From positions 1,116,001-1,180,000 of the forward strand of contig NZ_JAOTEN010000001.1 in NCBI RefSeq assembly GCF_025628965.1: a DNA stretch of 64,000 nt, read 5' to 3'. A program made the translations under genes and the position numbers. Below the pieces are notes generated by a model, which did not search any database, was not told the origin of the DNA, and saw only the letters and a list, made by a program, of their open reading frames with translations. Shown here piece by piece: positions 1-8,237 of the stretch (within the stretch, counting starts at the first letter, position 1; every line of letters begins with the position of its first letter). This stretch comes from Chryseobacterium gilvum. Its GTDB lineage: Bacteria > Bacteroidota > Bacteroidia > Flavobacteriales > Weeksellaceae.

Positions 1-684
1 TTCAATAATGCACTGATGTCAAAACTGGGAATCCCTCTTCCCAATACCGTTTTATTACCTTCTTCCGAAAGACCTACCGATACTTCAGAAACTTCATTCA
101 GAAATCTGAAATTTCCTCACGATTGGGATTATATTTTTAATTATGTGGGTTTCCCTGCTTATATGAAACCTCACGACGGTGGCGGCTGGAAAAGCGTTTA
201 CAGAGTAGAAAGCCCTGAAGACCTTTGGGAAAAGCTGGCTGAAACAGAACAGCTTGTGATGATGGTTCAGGAAGAAATTGTTTTTCAGGATTATTACAGG
301 GTTTACTGTTTAGGTAAAAAATACGTGCATATTATGCCGTATGAGCCGAGAAATCCGCATCATTTGAGATATGCGACTACCCATCAAACAGCTGGAGAAG
401 ATTTAGAAAAACTATTGAAAGTGATTCATGACTACACCATCAAGATGAATGAAGCTTTAGGATACGATTTCAATACGGTAGAATTTGCCGTAAGAGACGG
501 GATTCCTTACGCGATCGATTTTTGTAATCCTGCACCGGATGCAGACAGAAACTCCGTAGGTGAAGAAAACTTCGCGTGGATCGTCGAGCATTCTGCAAAA
601 TTAGCCATCGAAAAAGCAAAAGAATATGTACCTGGAAAACAGAATATTTCCTGGGGAACTTTTGTAAAAGATTCAGTAAAATAA
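1..684 (+). CDS. ATP-grasp ligase, 5' end cut off by window edge
   Basis: The reading frame is open from base 1, five codons before the first ATG at 16, so the gene very likely starts outside the window and only about the last 225 residues are visible. Visible motifs fit the C-terminal two thirds of an ATP-grasp enzyme: a beta strand with a nucleotide-binding lysine (AYMKPHDGGGWKS, near residue 50 counted from base 16), an acidic strand pair (VQEEIVF, YYRVYCLG), and a metal-binding end (FNTVEFAVRDG, then AIDFCNPAPD). ATP-grasp enzymes join a carboxylate to an amine through an acyl phosphate. It is followed after 25 bp by a carboxylate-amine ligase and then a glutamine amidotransferase on the same strand, so it is probably part of one amide-forming operon. 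The substrate is unknown. Fold sure, role unsure. Confidence 0.8.
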   Translation, partial: FNNALMSKLGIPLPNTVLLPSSERPTDTSETSFRNLKFPHDWDYIFNYVGFPAYMKPHDGGGWKSVYRVESPEDLWEKLAETEQLVMMVQEEIVFQDYYRVYCLGKKYVHIMPYEPRNPHHLRYATTHQTAGEDLEKLLKVIHDYTIKMNEALGYDFNTVEFAVRDGIPYAIDFCNPAPDADRNSVGEENFAWIVEHSAKLAIEKAKEYVPGKQNISWGTFVKDSVK

Positions 685-709
685 ACCAAAACAAAAACAC
701 TGAAAAAAA

Positions 710-1828
710 ATGCATCAATTTACTATCGGTATTGAAGAAGAGTATCAGATCATCGATTTGGAAAGCAGAGATCTTGTTTCCCATGTCTCTAAAATTATTG
801 AAGGCGGCAAAGCGGTTCTGAGTGAAAACTTAAAACACGAAATGCACGAATCTATGATTGAAATGGAAACCGGCATCTGTCAGAATATCCAGGAAGCAAA
901 AGCTGAACTCACCAATTTGAGAAGACATCTTATCAATACCGCTCATGAACAAGGACTTCGTGTTTCCGGAGGCGGAACGCACCCTTTTTCAAACTGGGAA
1001 CACAATACCATCACCAACGGTGAACGTTACAATAAAATTGTAGATGATATGGGTGATGTAGCGCGTGGAAATCTTATTTTCGGGCTGCACGTTCATATTG
1101 GCATCCCAAATCGTGAAGAAGGCGTAAGAATACAAAATGTAATGCGCTATTTTTTACCCCATGTTTATGCCTTGTCTGTTAACTCACCTTTCTGGATCGG
1201 AAGAAAAACAGGGTTCAGATCATACAGGCAGGAGATTTTTGTAAAATTTCCACGAACCGGGATTCCGAGTTATTTTAATTCACTGGCAGAATTTGACAGC
1301 TATGTAGATCTCCTGGTAAAAACAGGTACAATTGACAATGCCAAAAAAATCTGGTGGGATCTGCGGGTGCATCCATTCTACCCCACTATCGAATTCAGGA
1401 TCTGTGATATGCCGCTAAGAATTGATGAAACAGTTTGCCTTGCTGCTATTATGCAGAGTCTGGTTGCGAAAATATATAAGCTTCATCAGCAGAATTTAAG
1501 TTTCAGAAGCTACAGAAGGCTGCTCTTAAATGAAAACAAATGGCGCGCCTCAAGAGATGGAATACATTCACAGCTGATTGATTTTGGAAAAGAAGAATCT
1601 GTACCGTATGCAGATTTATTAAAAGAATTGCTGGAATTTATCGATGATGTCGTAGACGAACTGGGCTGCAGAAAAGAAGTGGAATATGCATGGACAATTC
1701 TTGAAAACGGAACCGGCGCAGACCGGCAGTTAAAAGTATACGAAGAAACCGGAGATTTGAAGAAAGTCGTAGATTATATGATTTCTGAAACAGAATACGG
1801 AATTACCCATGGTGAGTTTGCTCCATAA
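710..1828 (+). CDS. YbdK/GCS2-family carboxylate-amine ligase
   Basis: A 372-residue protein of the GCS2 family, the group containing E. coli YbdK and distantly related to glutamate-cysteine ligases. Seen near the N-terminus is the IGIEEEYQIID signature (about residues 6-16), followed by a methionine/glutamate metal-binding stretch (MIEMETG), GGGTHPFSNW, LHVHIGIPN, and the C-terminal NGTGADRQ signature. These enzymes use ATP to link a carboxylate, typically glutamate-like, to an amine. The length is typical and no key motif is missing. The gene lies between an ATP-grasp ligase and a glutamine amidotransferase, which suggests a dedicated biosynthetic cassette rather than general glutathione metabolism. 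The exact substrate cannot be read from sequence, and a true glutamate-cysteine ligase activity would at best be weak in this subfamily (family knowledge). Confidence 0.88.
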   Translation: MHQFTIGIEEEYQIIDLESRDLVSHVSKIIEGGKAVLSENLKHEMHESMIEMETGICQNIQEAKAELTNLRRHLINTAHEQGLRVSGGGTHPFSNWEHNTITNGERYNKIVDDMGDVARGNLIFGLHVHIGIPNREEGVRIQNVMRYFLPHVYALSVNSPFWIGRKTGFRSYRQEIFVKFPRTGIPSYFNSLAEFDSYVDLLVKTGTIDNAKKIWWDLRVHPFYPTIEFRICDMPLRIDETVCLAAIMQSLVAKIYKLHQQNLSFRSYRRLLLNENKWRASRDGIHSQLIDFGKEESVPYADLLKELLEFIDDVVDELGCRKEVEYAWTILENGTGADRQLKVYEETGDLKKVVDYMISETEYGITHGEFAP

Positions 1829-1844
1829 ATTTTTAATAAATTTG
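1817..1844 (+). promoter_or_regulatory. Candidate Bacteroidetes promoter inside the ligase operon
   Basis: TAAATTTG at 1837-1844 matches the TAnnTTTG -7 box, and TTTG at 1817-1820 could be the -33 element with a slightly short 16-nt spacer. It would start transcription just before the amidotransferase ATG at 1861, allowing separate expression from the two upstream ligases. TTTG overlaps the end of the preceding gene. Confidence 0.45.
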
Positions 1845-1860
1845 CAGAAAATAAGAAGAT

Positions 1861-2694
1861 ATGAATGATCTGAGAATTGCTTTACTGGATATGAATAACA
1901 ATCATATCAATCAGGGATTTAAGAATATTAAAGAAATTTCTGAAGCATTCCGTCAACAGTCTGAAGAAAACATCAGCATCGAAATATTTGATGTAAGATA
2001 TAAAAATGAAATTCCGGCTATAGATAACTTTGATATTTTCATCTCTTCGGGCGGTCCCGGAAATCCTCACAGAGAAGGATATGAATGGGAGCAGAAATTT
2101 GCTGATTTTTTAGATTCGATATATCAGTTCAATAAAGAAAACGAAAAGAAAAAATATCTTTTTTTAATCTGTCATTCTTTCCAGTTGGCAAGCATTCATT
2201 GGAACCTGGGCAATATCTGCAAAAGAAAATCATATTCTTTCGGCGTCATGCCTGTGCATAAAACTGAAGAAGGCGAAAATGAATTTTTATTTAAAAATCT
2301 TCCGAATCCTTTCTATGCAGTAGATTCCAGAGCATATCAGTTTATAGAGCCAGATCATGATCGTTTTAGAGAATTGGGAATGGAAATCGTCGCTATTGAA
2401 AAATTCCGACCTCATATCAATCTTGAACGAGCAGTAATGGCAGTGCGTTTTTCTGATGAGATTTTCGGTACACAGTTTCATCCGGAAGCTAATCCTGAAG
2501 GAATGATTGAAAACCTGAAAGACGATAAAAACAAAGATGCGATGATTGAAAATTTCGGAATGGAAAAATATCTTGAAACATTAGACAGGATGAATGATGA
2601 AGATAAAATTTTACTTACCCAGTCACAAATTCTACCCAGGTTTCTCAGATTTGTAAAAAAAAACATTTTGAACACCGTTGAGGCAATCGCTTAA
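1861..2694 (+). CDS. Class I glutamine amidotransferase (GMP synthase-like domain)
   Basis: A 277-residue protein with the class I (triad) glutamine amidotransferase fold. An oxyanion-side SSGGPGNP stretch lies near residues 62-69, the nucleophile elbow is LICHSFQ with Cys104, and the catalytic His-Glu pair is in TQFHPEAN (His207, Glu209). Such domains release ammonia from glutamine and pass it to a partner. No synthetase domain is fused, so the partner is probably one of the neighbouring ATP-dependent ligases (inference from gene order). The start ATG at 1861 follows a promoter-like TAAATTTG box. The C-terminal tail of about 60 residues, with RMNDEDKILLTQSQILPRFLRF, is longer than a bare domain. 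It might instead be a peptidase-like member of the superfamily, but the Cys-His-Glu set is intact. Confidence 0.85.
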   Translation: MNDLRIALLDMNNNHINQGFKNIKEISEAFRQQSEENISIEIFDVRYKNEIPAIDNFDIFISSGGPGNPHREGYEWEQKFADFLDSIYQFNKENEKKKYLFLICHSFQLASIHWNLGNICKRKSYSFGVMPVHKTEEGENEFLFKNLPNPFYAVDSRAYQFIEPDHDRFRELGMEIVAIEKFRPHINLERAVMAVRFSDEIFGTQFHPEANPEGMIENLKDDKNKDAMIENFGMEKYLETLDRMNDEDKILLTQSQILPRFLRFVKKNILNTVEAIA

Positions 2695-2720
2695 CAGCAA
2701 ATAACTAAACTATTATAAGA

Positions 2721-2747
2721 AAATCGGGCATTATTGCTCGATTTTTT
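2721..2747 (+). terminator. Hairpin with T tract between amidotransferase and the next gene
   Basis: AAATCGGGCA (2721-2730) pairs with TGCTCGATTT (2735-2744) around a 4-nt loop, followed by a run of T. It looks like an intrinsic terminator or attenuator inside the gene run. An in-frame TTG at 2734 lies within the loop, which argues that the downstream gene starts at ATG 2770 instead. Confidence 0.7.
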
Positions 2748-2769
2748 AAATCACAAAAGAAAAAGAATT

Positions 2770-3951
2770 ATGATTCCAAAATACAGAAAACAGTTTAATC
2801 AGGAATTTTCCCAGGAAAAATATGAGCAGTTTAAACAGATTTTAAAAGAAAAAAGCGGCATAGATGCGGCCTTCAGGATTTCTGAAAGCCCCATGTTTCT
2901 TTCTATGGATTTTAAAAATAAACTGATGGATGCCAGTGAAAGTATCATAGATCAGATCAAAGCCTTACCTGAAGATACTCTGGAAAAAGCAGTCCCTCAA
3001 AATTGCAAAGTTCCTAACGATACCAAACAACCCCATTTTTTCACGATTGATTTTGGAATCTGTAAAAATGAAAACGGAGAAATAGAGCCTCAACTAATAG
3101 AGCTTCAGGCGTTTCCGTCTTTGTATGCTTTTCAGAAAACCTTTGAAGACACGTTTTGTGATGTCTATCCTTTTTTAAATGATATCAGGAATAAAATGCC
3201 AAAGGAGCAATTTGAAGTTTACATGAAAGACTTAATTATAGGCAAAGAAAATCCTGAAAATGTCATTCTTCTTGAGATTTATCCCGAAAAGCAGAAAACA
3301 GCCATTGATTTTGTGCTGACCGAAAAATTATTAGGCATAAAAACGGTTTGTCTTACAAAAGTAAAAAAAGAAGGCAAAAAATTATATTACGATAACAATG
3401 GGAAAATGACCGAGATTAAAAGAATTTATAACCGTGTTATTTTTGATGAGTTAGACCGCATTCCGGATTTACAGGTAGAGTTCGACTTTCGTGATGAGAT
3501 AGACGCAGAATGGGTCACACATCCCAACTGGTTTTTTAAAATTTCTAAGTTCCTTCTACCAATGCTTGAGCACCAATATGTTCCGAAAAGCTATTTTCTG
3601 CACGAATTTCCGGAGGGTGAGAATCTTGACAACTTTGTACTCAAACCTTTATTTTCTTTCGCCGGAAGTGGTGTAAATCTGAACCCCACCCGTGAAATTA
3701 CCGATGCAATTGAAGATAAGGAAAATTATATTTTACAGCGAAAAGTAAACTACGAACCTGTTTTTGAAGACATCAATGGTGAATTTTCTAAAGCGGAGAT
3801 TCGTCTGTTGTATATTTGGCGGGATCAGGATGATCGCCCAATTTTACTGGAAAATCTGGGAAGGATGACTAAAGCCGCGATGGTAAATGTAGATTTTAAT
3901 AAAAAAGACGCAATCTGGATCGGCAGTTCTAACGCTTTCTTTGTTGATTAA
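2770..3951 (+). CDS. Uncharacterised ATP-grasp-like protein
   Basis: About 393 residues from ATG 2770; an upstream in-frame TTG at 2734 is inside a terminator hairpin and is not preferred. No well-known family name comes to mind, but the C-terminal half has ATP-grasp-like features: NFVLKPLFSFAGSGVNL resembles the lysine plus glycine-rich nucleotide loop, YILQRKV follows as the hinge strand, and AEIRLLYIW, with PILLENLGRMTK further on, resembles the metal-binding strands. The N-terminal part (about residues 1-120) carries a TIDFGICKNENGEIEPQLIE stretch, similar to a preATP-grasp or circularly permuted arrangement. It follows the amidotransferase and precedes a membrane protein by 5 bp. A second amide ligase for the same product is a reasonable inference. 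The substrate is unknown, and the fold call needs a profile search. Confidence 0.6.
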   Translation: MIPKYRKQFNQEFSQEKYEQFKQILKEKSGIDAAFRISESPMFLSMDFKNKLMDASESIIDQIKALPEDTLEKAVPQNCKVPNDTKQPHFFTIDFGICKNENGEIEPQLIELQAFPSLYAFQKTFEDTFCDVYPFLNDIRNKMPKEQFEVYMKDLIIGKENPENVILLEIYPEKQKTAIDFVLTEKLLGIKTVCLTKVKKEGKKLYYDNNGKMTEIKRIYNRVIFDELDRIPDLQVEFDFRDEIDAEWVTHPNWFFKISKFLLPMLEHQYVPKSYFLHEFPEGENLDNFVLKPLFSFAGSGVNLNPTREITDAIEDKENYILQRKVNYEPVFEDINGEFSKAEIRLLYIWRDQDDRPILLENLGRMTKAAMVNVDFNKKDAIWIGSSNAFFVD

Positions 3952-3956
3952 ATTTT

Positions 3957-4415
3957 ATGGAAGAACAATCACCTTTTGAGGCATTCGATTTACAGAACAA
4001 GCCTCTAAAACGAAGACGGAAACTGTTACCGTTATGGATAAAAGTTTTTATCTGGATTTTCTTTTTTGCTGCATTTGTAAGTATTCTTTTCTTAGCATTT
4101 GGTTTCTATTTAAATACTATTAATCTTTCGATATATGGTTTAAAAACTGAAGATGTTTATACCCCAACAGGAATTTTCACCTGTATTCTTTATCTCTATA
4201 AAGGTGCGGTATCGTATGGTTTATGGTTTGAAAAAGATTGGGGACCGAAAGCCGGGATTATTGATGCATTTGTAGGTTTTTTAGTCTGTATTTCCGTGAT
4301 GGTAATCATTCCCTTTTTTACAACACCCCATTTTAATCTGAGGCTGGAAATCTTGATACTCATTCCCTATCTGAGAAGCATGCAAAAATTAGAATACAGC
4401 TGGAAAAGAACATAA
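3957..4415 (+). CDS. Small membrane protein of the ligase cluster, function unknown
   Basis: A 152-residue protein with a short charged N-terminus (LKRRRKLLP) and three or four hydrophobic segments, roughly residues 25-50, 69-91, 97-120 and 127-140. The start is only 5 bp after the preceding stop, so it is almost certainly co-transcribed with the ATP-grasp-like gene. No catalytic motif is seen and no family is recognised. It could anchor, export or import the product of the cluster, but nothing in the sequence proves that. It ends at a strong hairpin shared with the convergent cyanophycin synthetase gene. Confidence 0.7.
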   Translation: MEEQSPFEAFDLQNKPLKRRRKLLPLWIKVFIWIFFFAAFVSILFLAFGFYLNTINLSIYGLKTEDVYTPTGIFTCILYLYKGAVSYGLWFEKDWGPKAGIIDAFVGFLVCISVMVIIPFFTTPHFNLRLEILILIPYLRSMQKLEYSWKRT

Positions 4416-4446
4416 AAAAATCTCCGAAATTATCGGAGATTTTTAT
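4414..4446. terminator. Two-way terminator between ligase cluster and cphA
   Basis: TCTCCGA (4421-4427) pairs with TCGGAGA (4433-4439), extended by A/T pairs. It is flanked by seven A on the left and TTTTTATTT on the right, so a U tract follows the hairpin on both strands. It separates two convergent transcription units. Confidence 0.85.
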
Positions 4447-4463
4447 TTATACAAAGTTTATAA

Positions 4464-7097
4464 TTAATTGAGTTTGTTTACATCTTCCTGCAATTCTTTT
4501 GCCTGATATTCCTGAACCAGGTCGATCGCATTCGATATTACATCACTTAGCGCCGTAATGAAGGTACCTTCCTCAGCCATGCTCATTGCGTGTTTCAATG
4601 CTTCAATCTCTTTAGGGATAATTTCATAACTTACGTCTCTTCCCGCCTGGTGAATCCCGTCGATAATCAGACCATTAATTTCTTCTTCTTTTCTTCCGCG
4701 AAGGTGTTTCTCGTTTCGGATAATGATGTAATCAAACATTCTTCCGGCGATTTTCCCGCAAAGTTTGATGTCTTCGTCTCTCCGGTCTCCCACTCCTGAA
4801 ATAATTCCTATCTTTTTGGTAGATTCTACATTTTTAAGATAATCTTCAATCGCTTCATATCCTGCAGGATTATGGGCAAAATCAATTAATACCTTAAAGT
4901 TTTTAAATTTAAAAATATTCAGTCTTCCCGGCGTAAGCTGTGCACTTGGAATAAATGTTCGCAAAGAATTTGAAATATCTTCAATCCCAAATCCGTGAAG
5001 ATAACAGGCTAAACTTGCCGCCAATACATTGGCAATCATAAATTTTGCTTTTCCTTCCATCGTAATCGGGAAATCTTTAGCCTTTCCGATCCTGATTTTC
5101 CAGTCTCCTTTTTTAATGGTTACAAAACCTTCTTCGTACACACAGGTTGTTTTGCCTTCTTTTGCAAATTTTTTGATGTATTCGTTGTTTTCATCAAGAC
5201 TGAAAATCGCAACATTGCTCGGCAAGTCATTGATGATTCTCATCGAATACTCATCTTCAGCATTCATTACACTCCATCCGTTTTTCTTAACCGCGTCCAG
5301 AACTACTCTTTTCACTTTGGTAAGATCTTTCAGGTTATGAATATCGTTTAAACCTAAATGATCTTCTTTAATATTGGTCAAAACCCCGATATCGCATTGC
5401 GAAAATCCTAACCCGGAACGCAAAATTCCGCCTCTTGCTGTTTCCAAGACCGCAAATTCTACTGTAGGATCCTTTAATATAAATTCTGCTGAAATAGGAC
5501 CGGTTGTATCTCCTTTAGTCAGCATGGTATTGTGGATGTAAATTCCGTCCGAGGTGGTAAAACCAACTCTGTACCCGTTATTTTTTACAATATGTGAAAT
5601 TAATCTTGTCGTGGTGGTTTTTCCGTTTGTTCCCGTAACAGCAATAATGGGTATGGTAAAAGGTTTTCCCTGCGGATACAGCATGTCTACAACCGGGGCC
5701 GCAACATTTCTCGGAAGTCCTTCACTTGGGGCAAGGTGCATTCTGAAACCCGGAGCAGCATTTACTTCGATAATCGCGCCACCGCTTTCTTTTAACGGCT
5801 GGGTAAGATTTTCTGCCATAATGTCGATTCCGCAGACATCCAATCCAATGATTTTAGAAATTCTCTCCGCCATCGTAATGTTTTCCGGATGTACCATATC
5901 GGTCACGTCAATGGAAGTTCCGCCGGTTGAAAGATTGGCAGTCGATTTAAGGTAAACAACTTCTCCTTTCTGTGGTACGGTTTCTAAAGTATAATGCAGT
6001 TTTTCGAGCAGTTCCAAAGTATCTTTGTCTACAGCGATTTCAGTCAGCACATTTTCATGACCATACCCTCTTCTGGGATCTTTATTTTCTTTGTTGATCA
6101 ACTGCTGAATATTATGCTCACCGTCGCCTATTACATGGGCAGGAACTCTTCTTGCCGCAGCAACCATTTTATTATTAATGACCAAGACTCTGAAATCATA
6201 CCCCGTAATGTACTTTTCAACAATTACTTTAGCCGAATATTTCTGAGCATGTTCCAGACCCGATAGAGAAGCCTCCCAATCATTGACATTGATTGATGAG
6301 CCTTTCCCATGATTACCGTCAAGAGGTTTGATCACAACCGGATACCCGATTTTTCTGATAACATTTTGAAGCTCTTCTTCGTTGGTAACCAATTCACCGG
6401 TAGGAACGGGGATTGCAGCACTGTGCAGCATTCTTTTGGTAAGCTCTTTATTACAGGCAATATCTACCGCAATAGAACTGGTTTTACCGGTAATCGTTGC
6501 CTGAAATCTCTGCTGATTGACGCCATATCCCAACTGTACAAGAGAATTGCTTCCTAACCTGATCCAGGGGATTTTTCTGGAAACCGCTTCTTCAACAATA
6601 CTTCCGGTAGAAGGCCCCAAACGTACACGTTCCCTGATTTCTTTAAGATTCTGAATACAGGTATTAATGTCATACTCTCTTCCTTCCGTTAAGGCTAATG
6701 CAATTTCTACAGCCTGTTCAGCAGCGTAAATACCTGCATTTTCTTCAATATAATCAAATACTACATTATAAACTCCCGGAGTACGGGTTTCTCGGGTTCT
6801 GCCAAAACCGGTTTCCATACCTGCCAAAGTCTGTATTTCGAGGGCGATATGTTCGATGACATGACCCAGCCAGGTTCCGGTTTCTACGCGGTGAAAAAAT
6901 CCGCCACGAGTACCTTCGGAACATCTGTGTGTAATTAAAGATGGCAACAGAATTTCTAGCCTTTCTCTGAAACCGTCAATTTTATTGGTCGGGAAATTTT
7001 CCATCTCTTCAAGATCCAAACGCATTTGTATGAGTTTTTTTCTTCTTATGCTCCAAATATTCGGTCCTCTTAATGCTTGTATCTTCTCAATTTTCAT
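4464..7097 (-). CDS. cphA: Cyanophycin synthetase
   Basis: An 877-residue protein of the usual CphA length. It makes multi-L-arginyl-poly-L-aspartate by adding Asp to the backbone and Arg to side chains using ATP. The N-terminal domain opens with ALRGPNIWS (residues 8-16), the typical CphA start, and has EHIALEIQTL (82-91). The ATP-grasp module spans about 215-470 (VVIKPLDGNHGKGSSI at 254-269, IIEVNAAPGFRMH at 442-454). The Mur ligase-like module runs from about 480, with the P loop AVTGTNGKTTTTR at 486-498. All three domains look intact. It is convergent with the ligase operon and divergent from cphB, the depolymerase. The polymer would be a nitrogen and carbon store in the cytoplasm. A shifted amino acid preference cannot be excluded from sequence. 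Confidence 0.93.
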   Translation of the reverse strand: MKIEKIQALRGPNIWSIRRKKLIQMRLDLEEMENFPTNKIDGFRERLEILLPSLITHRCSEGTRGGFFHRVETGTWLGHVIEHIALEIQTLAGMETGFGRTRETRTPGVYNVVFDYIEENAGIYAAEQAVEIALALTEGREYDINTCIQNLKEIRERVRLGPSTGSIVEEAVSRKIPWIRLGSNSLVQLGYGVNQQRFQATITGKTSSIAVDIACNKELTKRMLHSAAIPVPTGELVTNEEELQNVIRKIGYPVVIKPLDGNHGKGSSINVNDWEASLSGLEHAQKYSAKVIVEKYITGYDFRVLVINNKMVAAARRVPAHVIGDGEHNIQQLINKENKDPRRGYGHENVLTEIAVDKDTLELLEKLHYTLETVPQKGEVVYLKSTANLSTGGTSIDVTDMVHPENITMAERISKIIGLDVCGIDIMAENLTQPLKESGGAIIEVNAAPGFRMHLAPSEGLPRNVAAPVVDMLYPQGKPFTIPIIAVTGTNGKTTTTRLISHIVKNNGYRVGFTTSDGIYIHNTMLTKGDTTGPISAEFILKDPTVEFAVLETARGGILRSGLGFSQCDIGVLTNIKEDHLGLNDIHNLKDLTKVKRVVLDAVKKNGWSVMNAEDEYSMRIINDLPSNVAIFSLDENNEYIKKFAKEGKTTCVYEEGFVTIKKGDWKIRIGKAKDFPITMEGKAKFMIANVLAASLACYLHGFGIEDISNSLRTFIPSAQLTPGRLNIFKFKNFKVLIDFAHNPAGYEAIEDYLKNVESTKKIGIISGVGDRRDEDIKLCGKIAGRMFDYIIIRNEKHLRGRKEEEINGLIIDGIHQAGRDVSYEIIPKEIEALKHAMSMAEEGTFITALSDVISNAIDLVQEYQAKELQEDVNKLN

Positions 7098-7141
7098 AGT
7101 ATAATCGTCTCTTTGTATATTAATAAAAATATCTTTTAGAT

Positions 7142-7149
7142 CAAAGATA
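7142..7149 (-). promoter_or_regulatory. Candidate -7 box for cphA
   Basis: On the minus strand this is TATCTTTG, a match to TAnnTTTG, about 45 nt upstream of the cphA start. No clear -33 TTG is present at the expected distance. Confidence 0.5.
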
Positions 7150-7278
7150 ATCTAAAACCTTAAAAAAAAACATGACTACGAAACTTTTATTAAAATATTT
7201 TAAAAATAAGAAATGATAAAAACCGTTACATTTTGTTTAAAAAACGAAGGATATTTTCGTAAACAATTAAATATTTTT

Positions 7279-7286
7279 TAACTTTG
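7279..7286 (+). promoter_or_regulatory. Candidate -7 box for cphB
   Basis: TAACTTTG matches TAnnTTTG. It lies only 6 nt before the ATG at 7293, so the transcript would have almost no leader. It overlaps the in-frame TTG at 7284, which favours ATG 7293 as the start. Confidence 0.55.
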
Positions 7287-7292
7287 CAGGCT

Positions 7293-8177
7293 ATGAAACC
7301 TGTTGGAAAATTAATTATTATCGGTGGAGCTGTAAATAAAGGGAGTTTCTCCGAAACCGATTACGATCAAAATGTTGAAAAAAATCTTAATTTTTTTGAG
7401 AGAGGCATTTTAAGAAAAATTATTACCGAATCTAAAAATAAAGAAAACTCAACCATTGAGGTGATTACCACTGCATCTCAGATTCCCGATATTGTAGGGG
7501 CAGAATATAAAAAAGCTTTTGAGTTTTTAGGCGCCAAAAATGTAAATATTCTTGATATTCATAACCGGGAAGAAGCAAATTCTGATGCCATCGTAGCGAG
7601 AGCCAATGCTGCAGACGTGGTCATGTTTACCGGCGGAGACCAGTTAAGGCTTACTTCTATTTTAGGCGGAACAAGATTTCATGACACTATTTTACTTAAA
7701 TATCTTGAGCAGGATTTTATCTATTCCGGGACTTCGGCGGGAGCTGCAGCAGCTTCGGAAAATATGATTTACCAGGGAAGCAGTTCTGAAGCATTATTAA
7801 AAGGCGAGATAAAAACCACACAAGGTTTAGGGTTAATCGATAATGTGATTGTCGATACCCATTTTGTACAGAGAGGAAGAATCGGGCGTCTTTTTCAGGC
7901 GGTTGTTAATAATCCCAGAACTTTAGGAATCGGTTTGGGAGAAGATACCGGGCTTTTTATTTACAACGATACCATGACTGCGGTAGGTTCAGGGCTTGTA
8001 ATCATTGTTGACGGAAGGTTTATCAAAGATACCAATCTTACAAATATCAACCTGGGTGAACCTATATCAATAGATAATCTTACGGTACACGTAATGTCAA
8101 TGAATGATCATTATGATCTCACTACCCGAAAGTTGACCATAGAAAATTCGCAGTATAATCCTATACCTCAGATATAA
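7293..8177 (+). CDS. cphB: Cyanophycinase
   Basis: A 294-residue serine peptidase of family S51 (class I amidotransferase-like fold) that cuts cyanophycin into beta-Asp-Arg dipeptides. Visible are IIGGAVNKG at the N-terminus, MFTGGDQLRL, the nucleophile elbow YSGTSAGAAA with Ser148, and VDTHFVQRGRIGRL with a conserved His at about 190. An in-frame TTG nine bases earlier overlaps a promoter box, so the ATG at 7293 was chosen. It is divergent from the synthetase gene, and the peptidase that can cleave its dipeptide product follows at 8238. A signal peptide is absent, so it should act in the cytoplasm on stored polymer. Other S51 peptidases such as peptidase E are shorter and lack the QRGRxGRL motif. 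Confidence 0.93.
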   Translation: MKPVGKLIIIGGAVNKGSFSETDYDQNVEKNLNFFERGILRKIITESKNKENSTIEVITTASQIPDIVGAEYKKAFEFLGAKNVNILDIHNREEANSDAIVARANAADVVMFTGGDQLRLTSILGGTRFHDTILLKYLEQDFIYSGTSAGAAAASENMIYQGSSSEALLKGEIKTTQGLGLIDNVIVDTHFVQRGRIGRLFQAVVNNPRTLGIGLGEDTGLFIYNDTMTAVGSGLVIIVDGRFIKDTNLTNINLGEPISIDNLTVHVMSMNDHYDLTTRKLTIENSQYNPIPQI

Positions 8178-8184
8178 AATTGAT

Positions 8185-8213
8185 AAAAGTGAAGATTGCT
8201 TCACTTTTTTTAT
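8185..8213 (+). terminator. Terminator after cphB
   Basis: AAAAGTGAAG (8185-8194) pairs perfectly with CTTCACTTTT (8199-8208) around ATTG, followed by more T. It separates cphB from the isoaspartyl peptidase gene, which therefore may depend on readthrough or its own promoter. Confidence 0.85.
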
Positions 8214-8237
8214 ATTTAAACATTAAAATCAAAATTC

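Noticed and set aside
710..1828. Glutathione-type glutamate-cysteine ligase (gshA)
   Set aside because: The GCS2/YbdK signatures and the ATP-grasp/amidotransferase neighbours fit a carboxylate-amine ligase of other function; no gshB-like partner with a clear match.
2734..2769. TTG start giving a 405-residue second ATP-grasp-like protein
   Set aside because: The TTG is in the loop of a terminator hairpin, and the ATG at 2770 begins the better-looking N-terminus.
5554..5955. 133-residue open frame on the plus strand inside cphA
   Set aside because: Antisense to the conserved Mur ligase/ATP-grasp region of cphA; composition follows the cphA codons and there is no own start context or domain.
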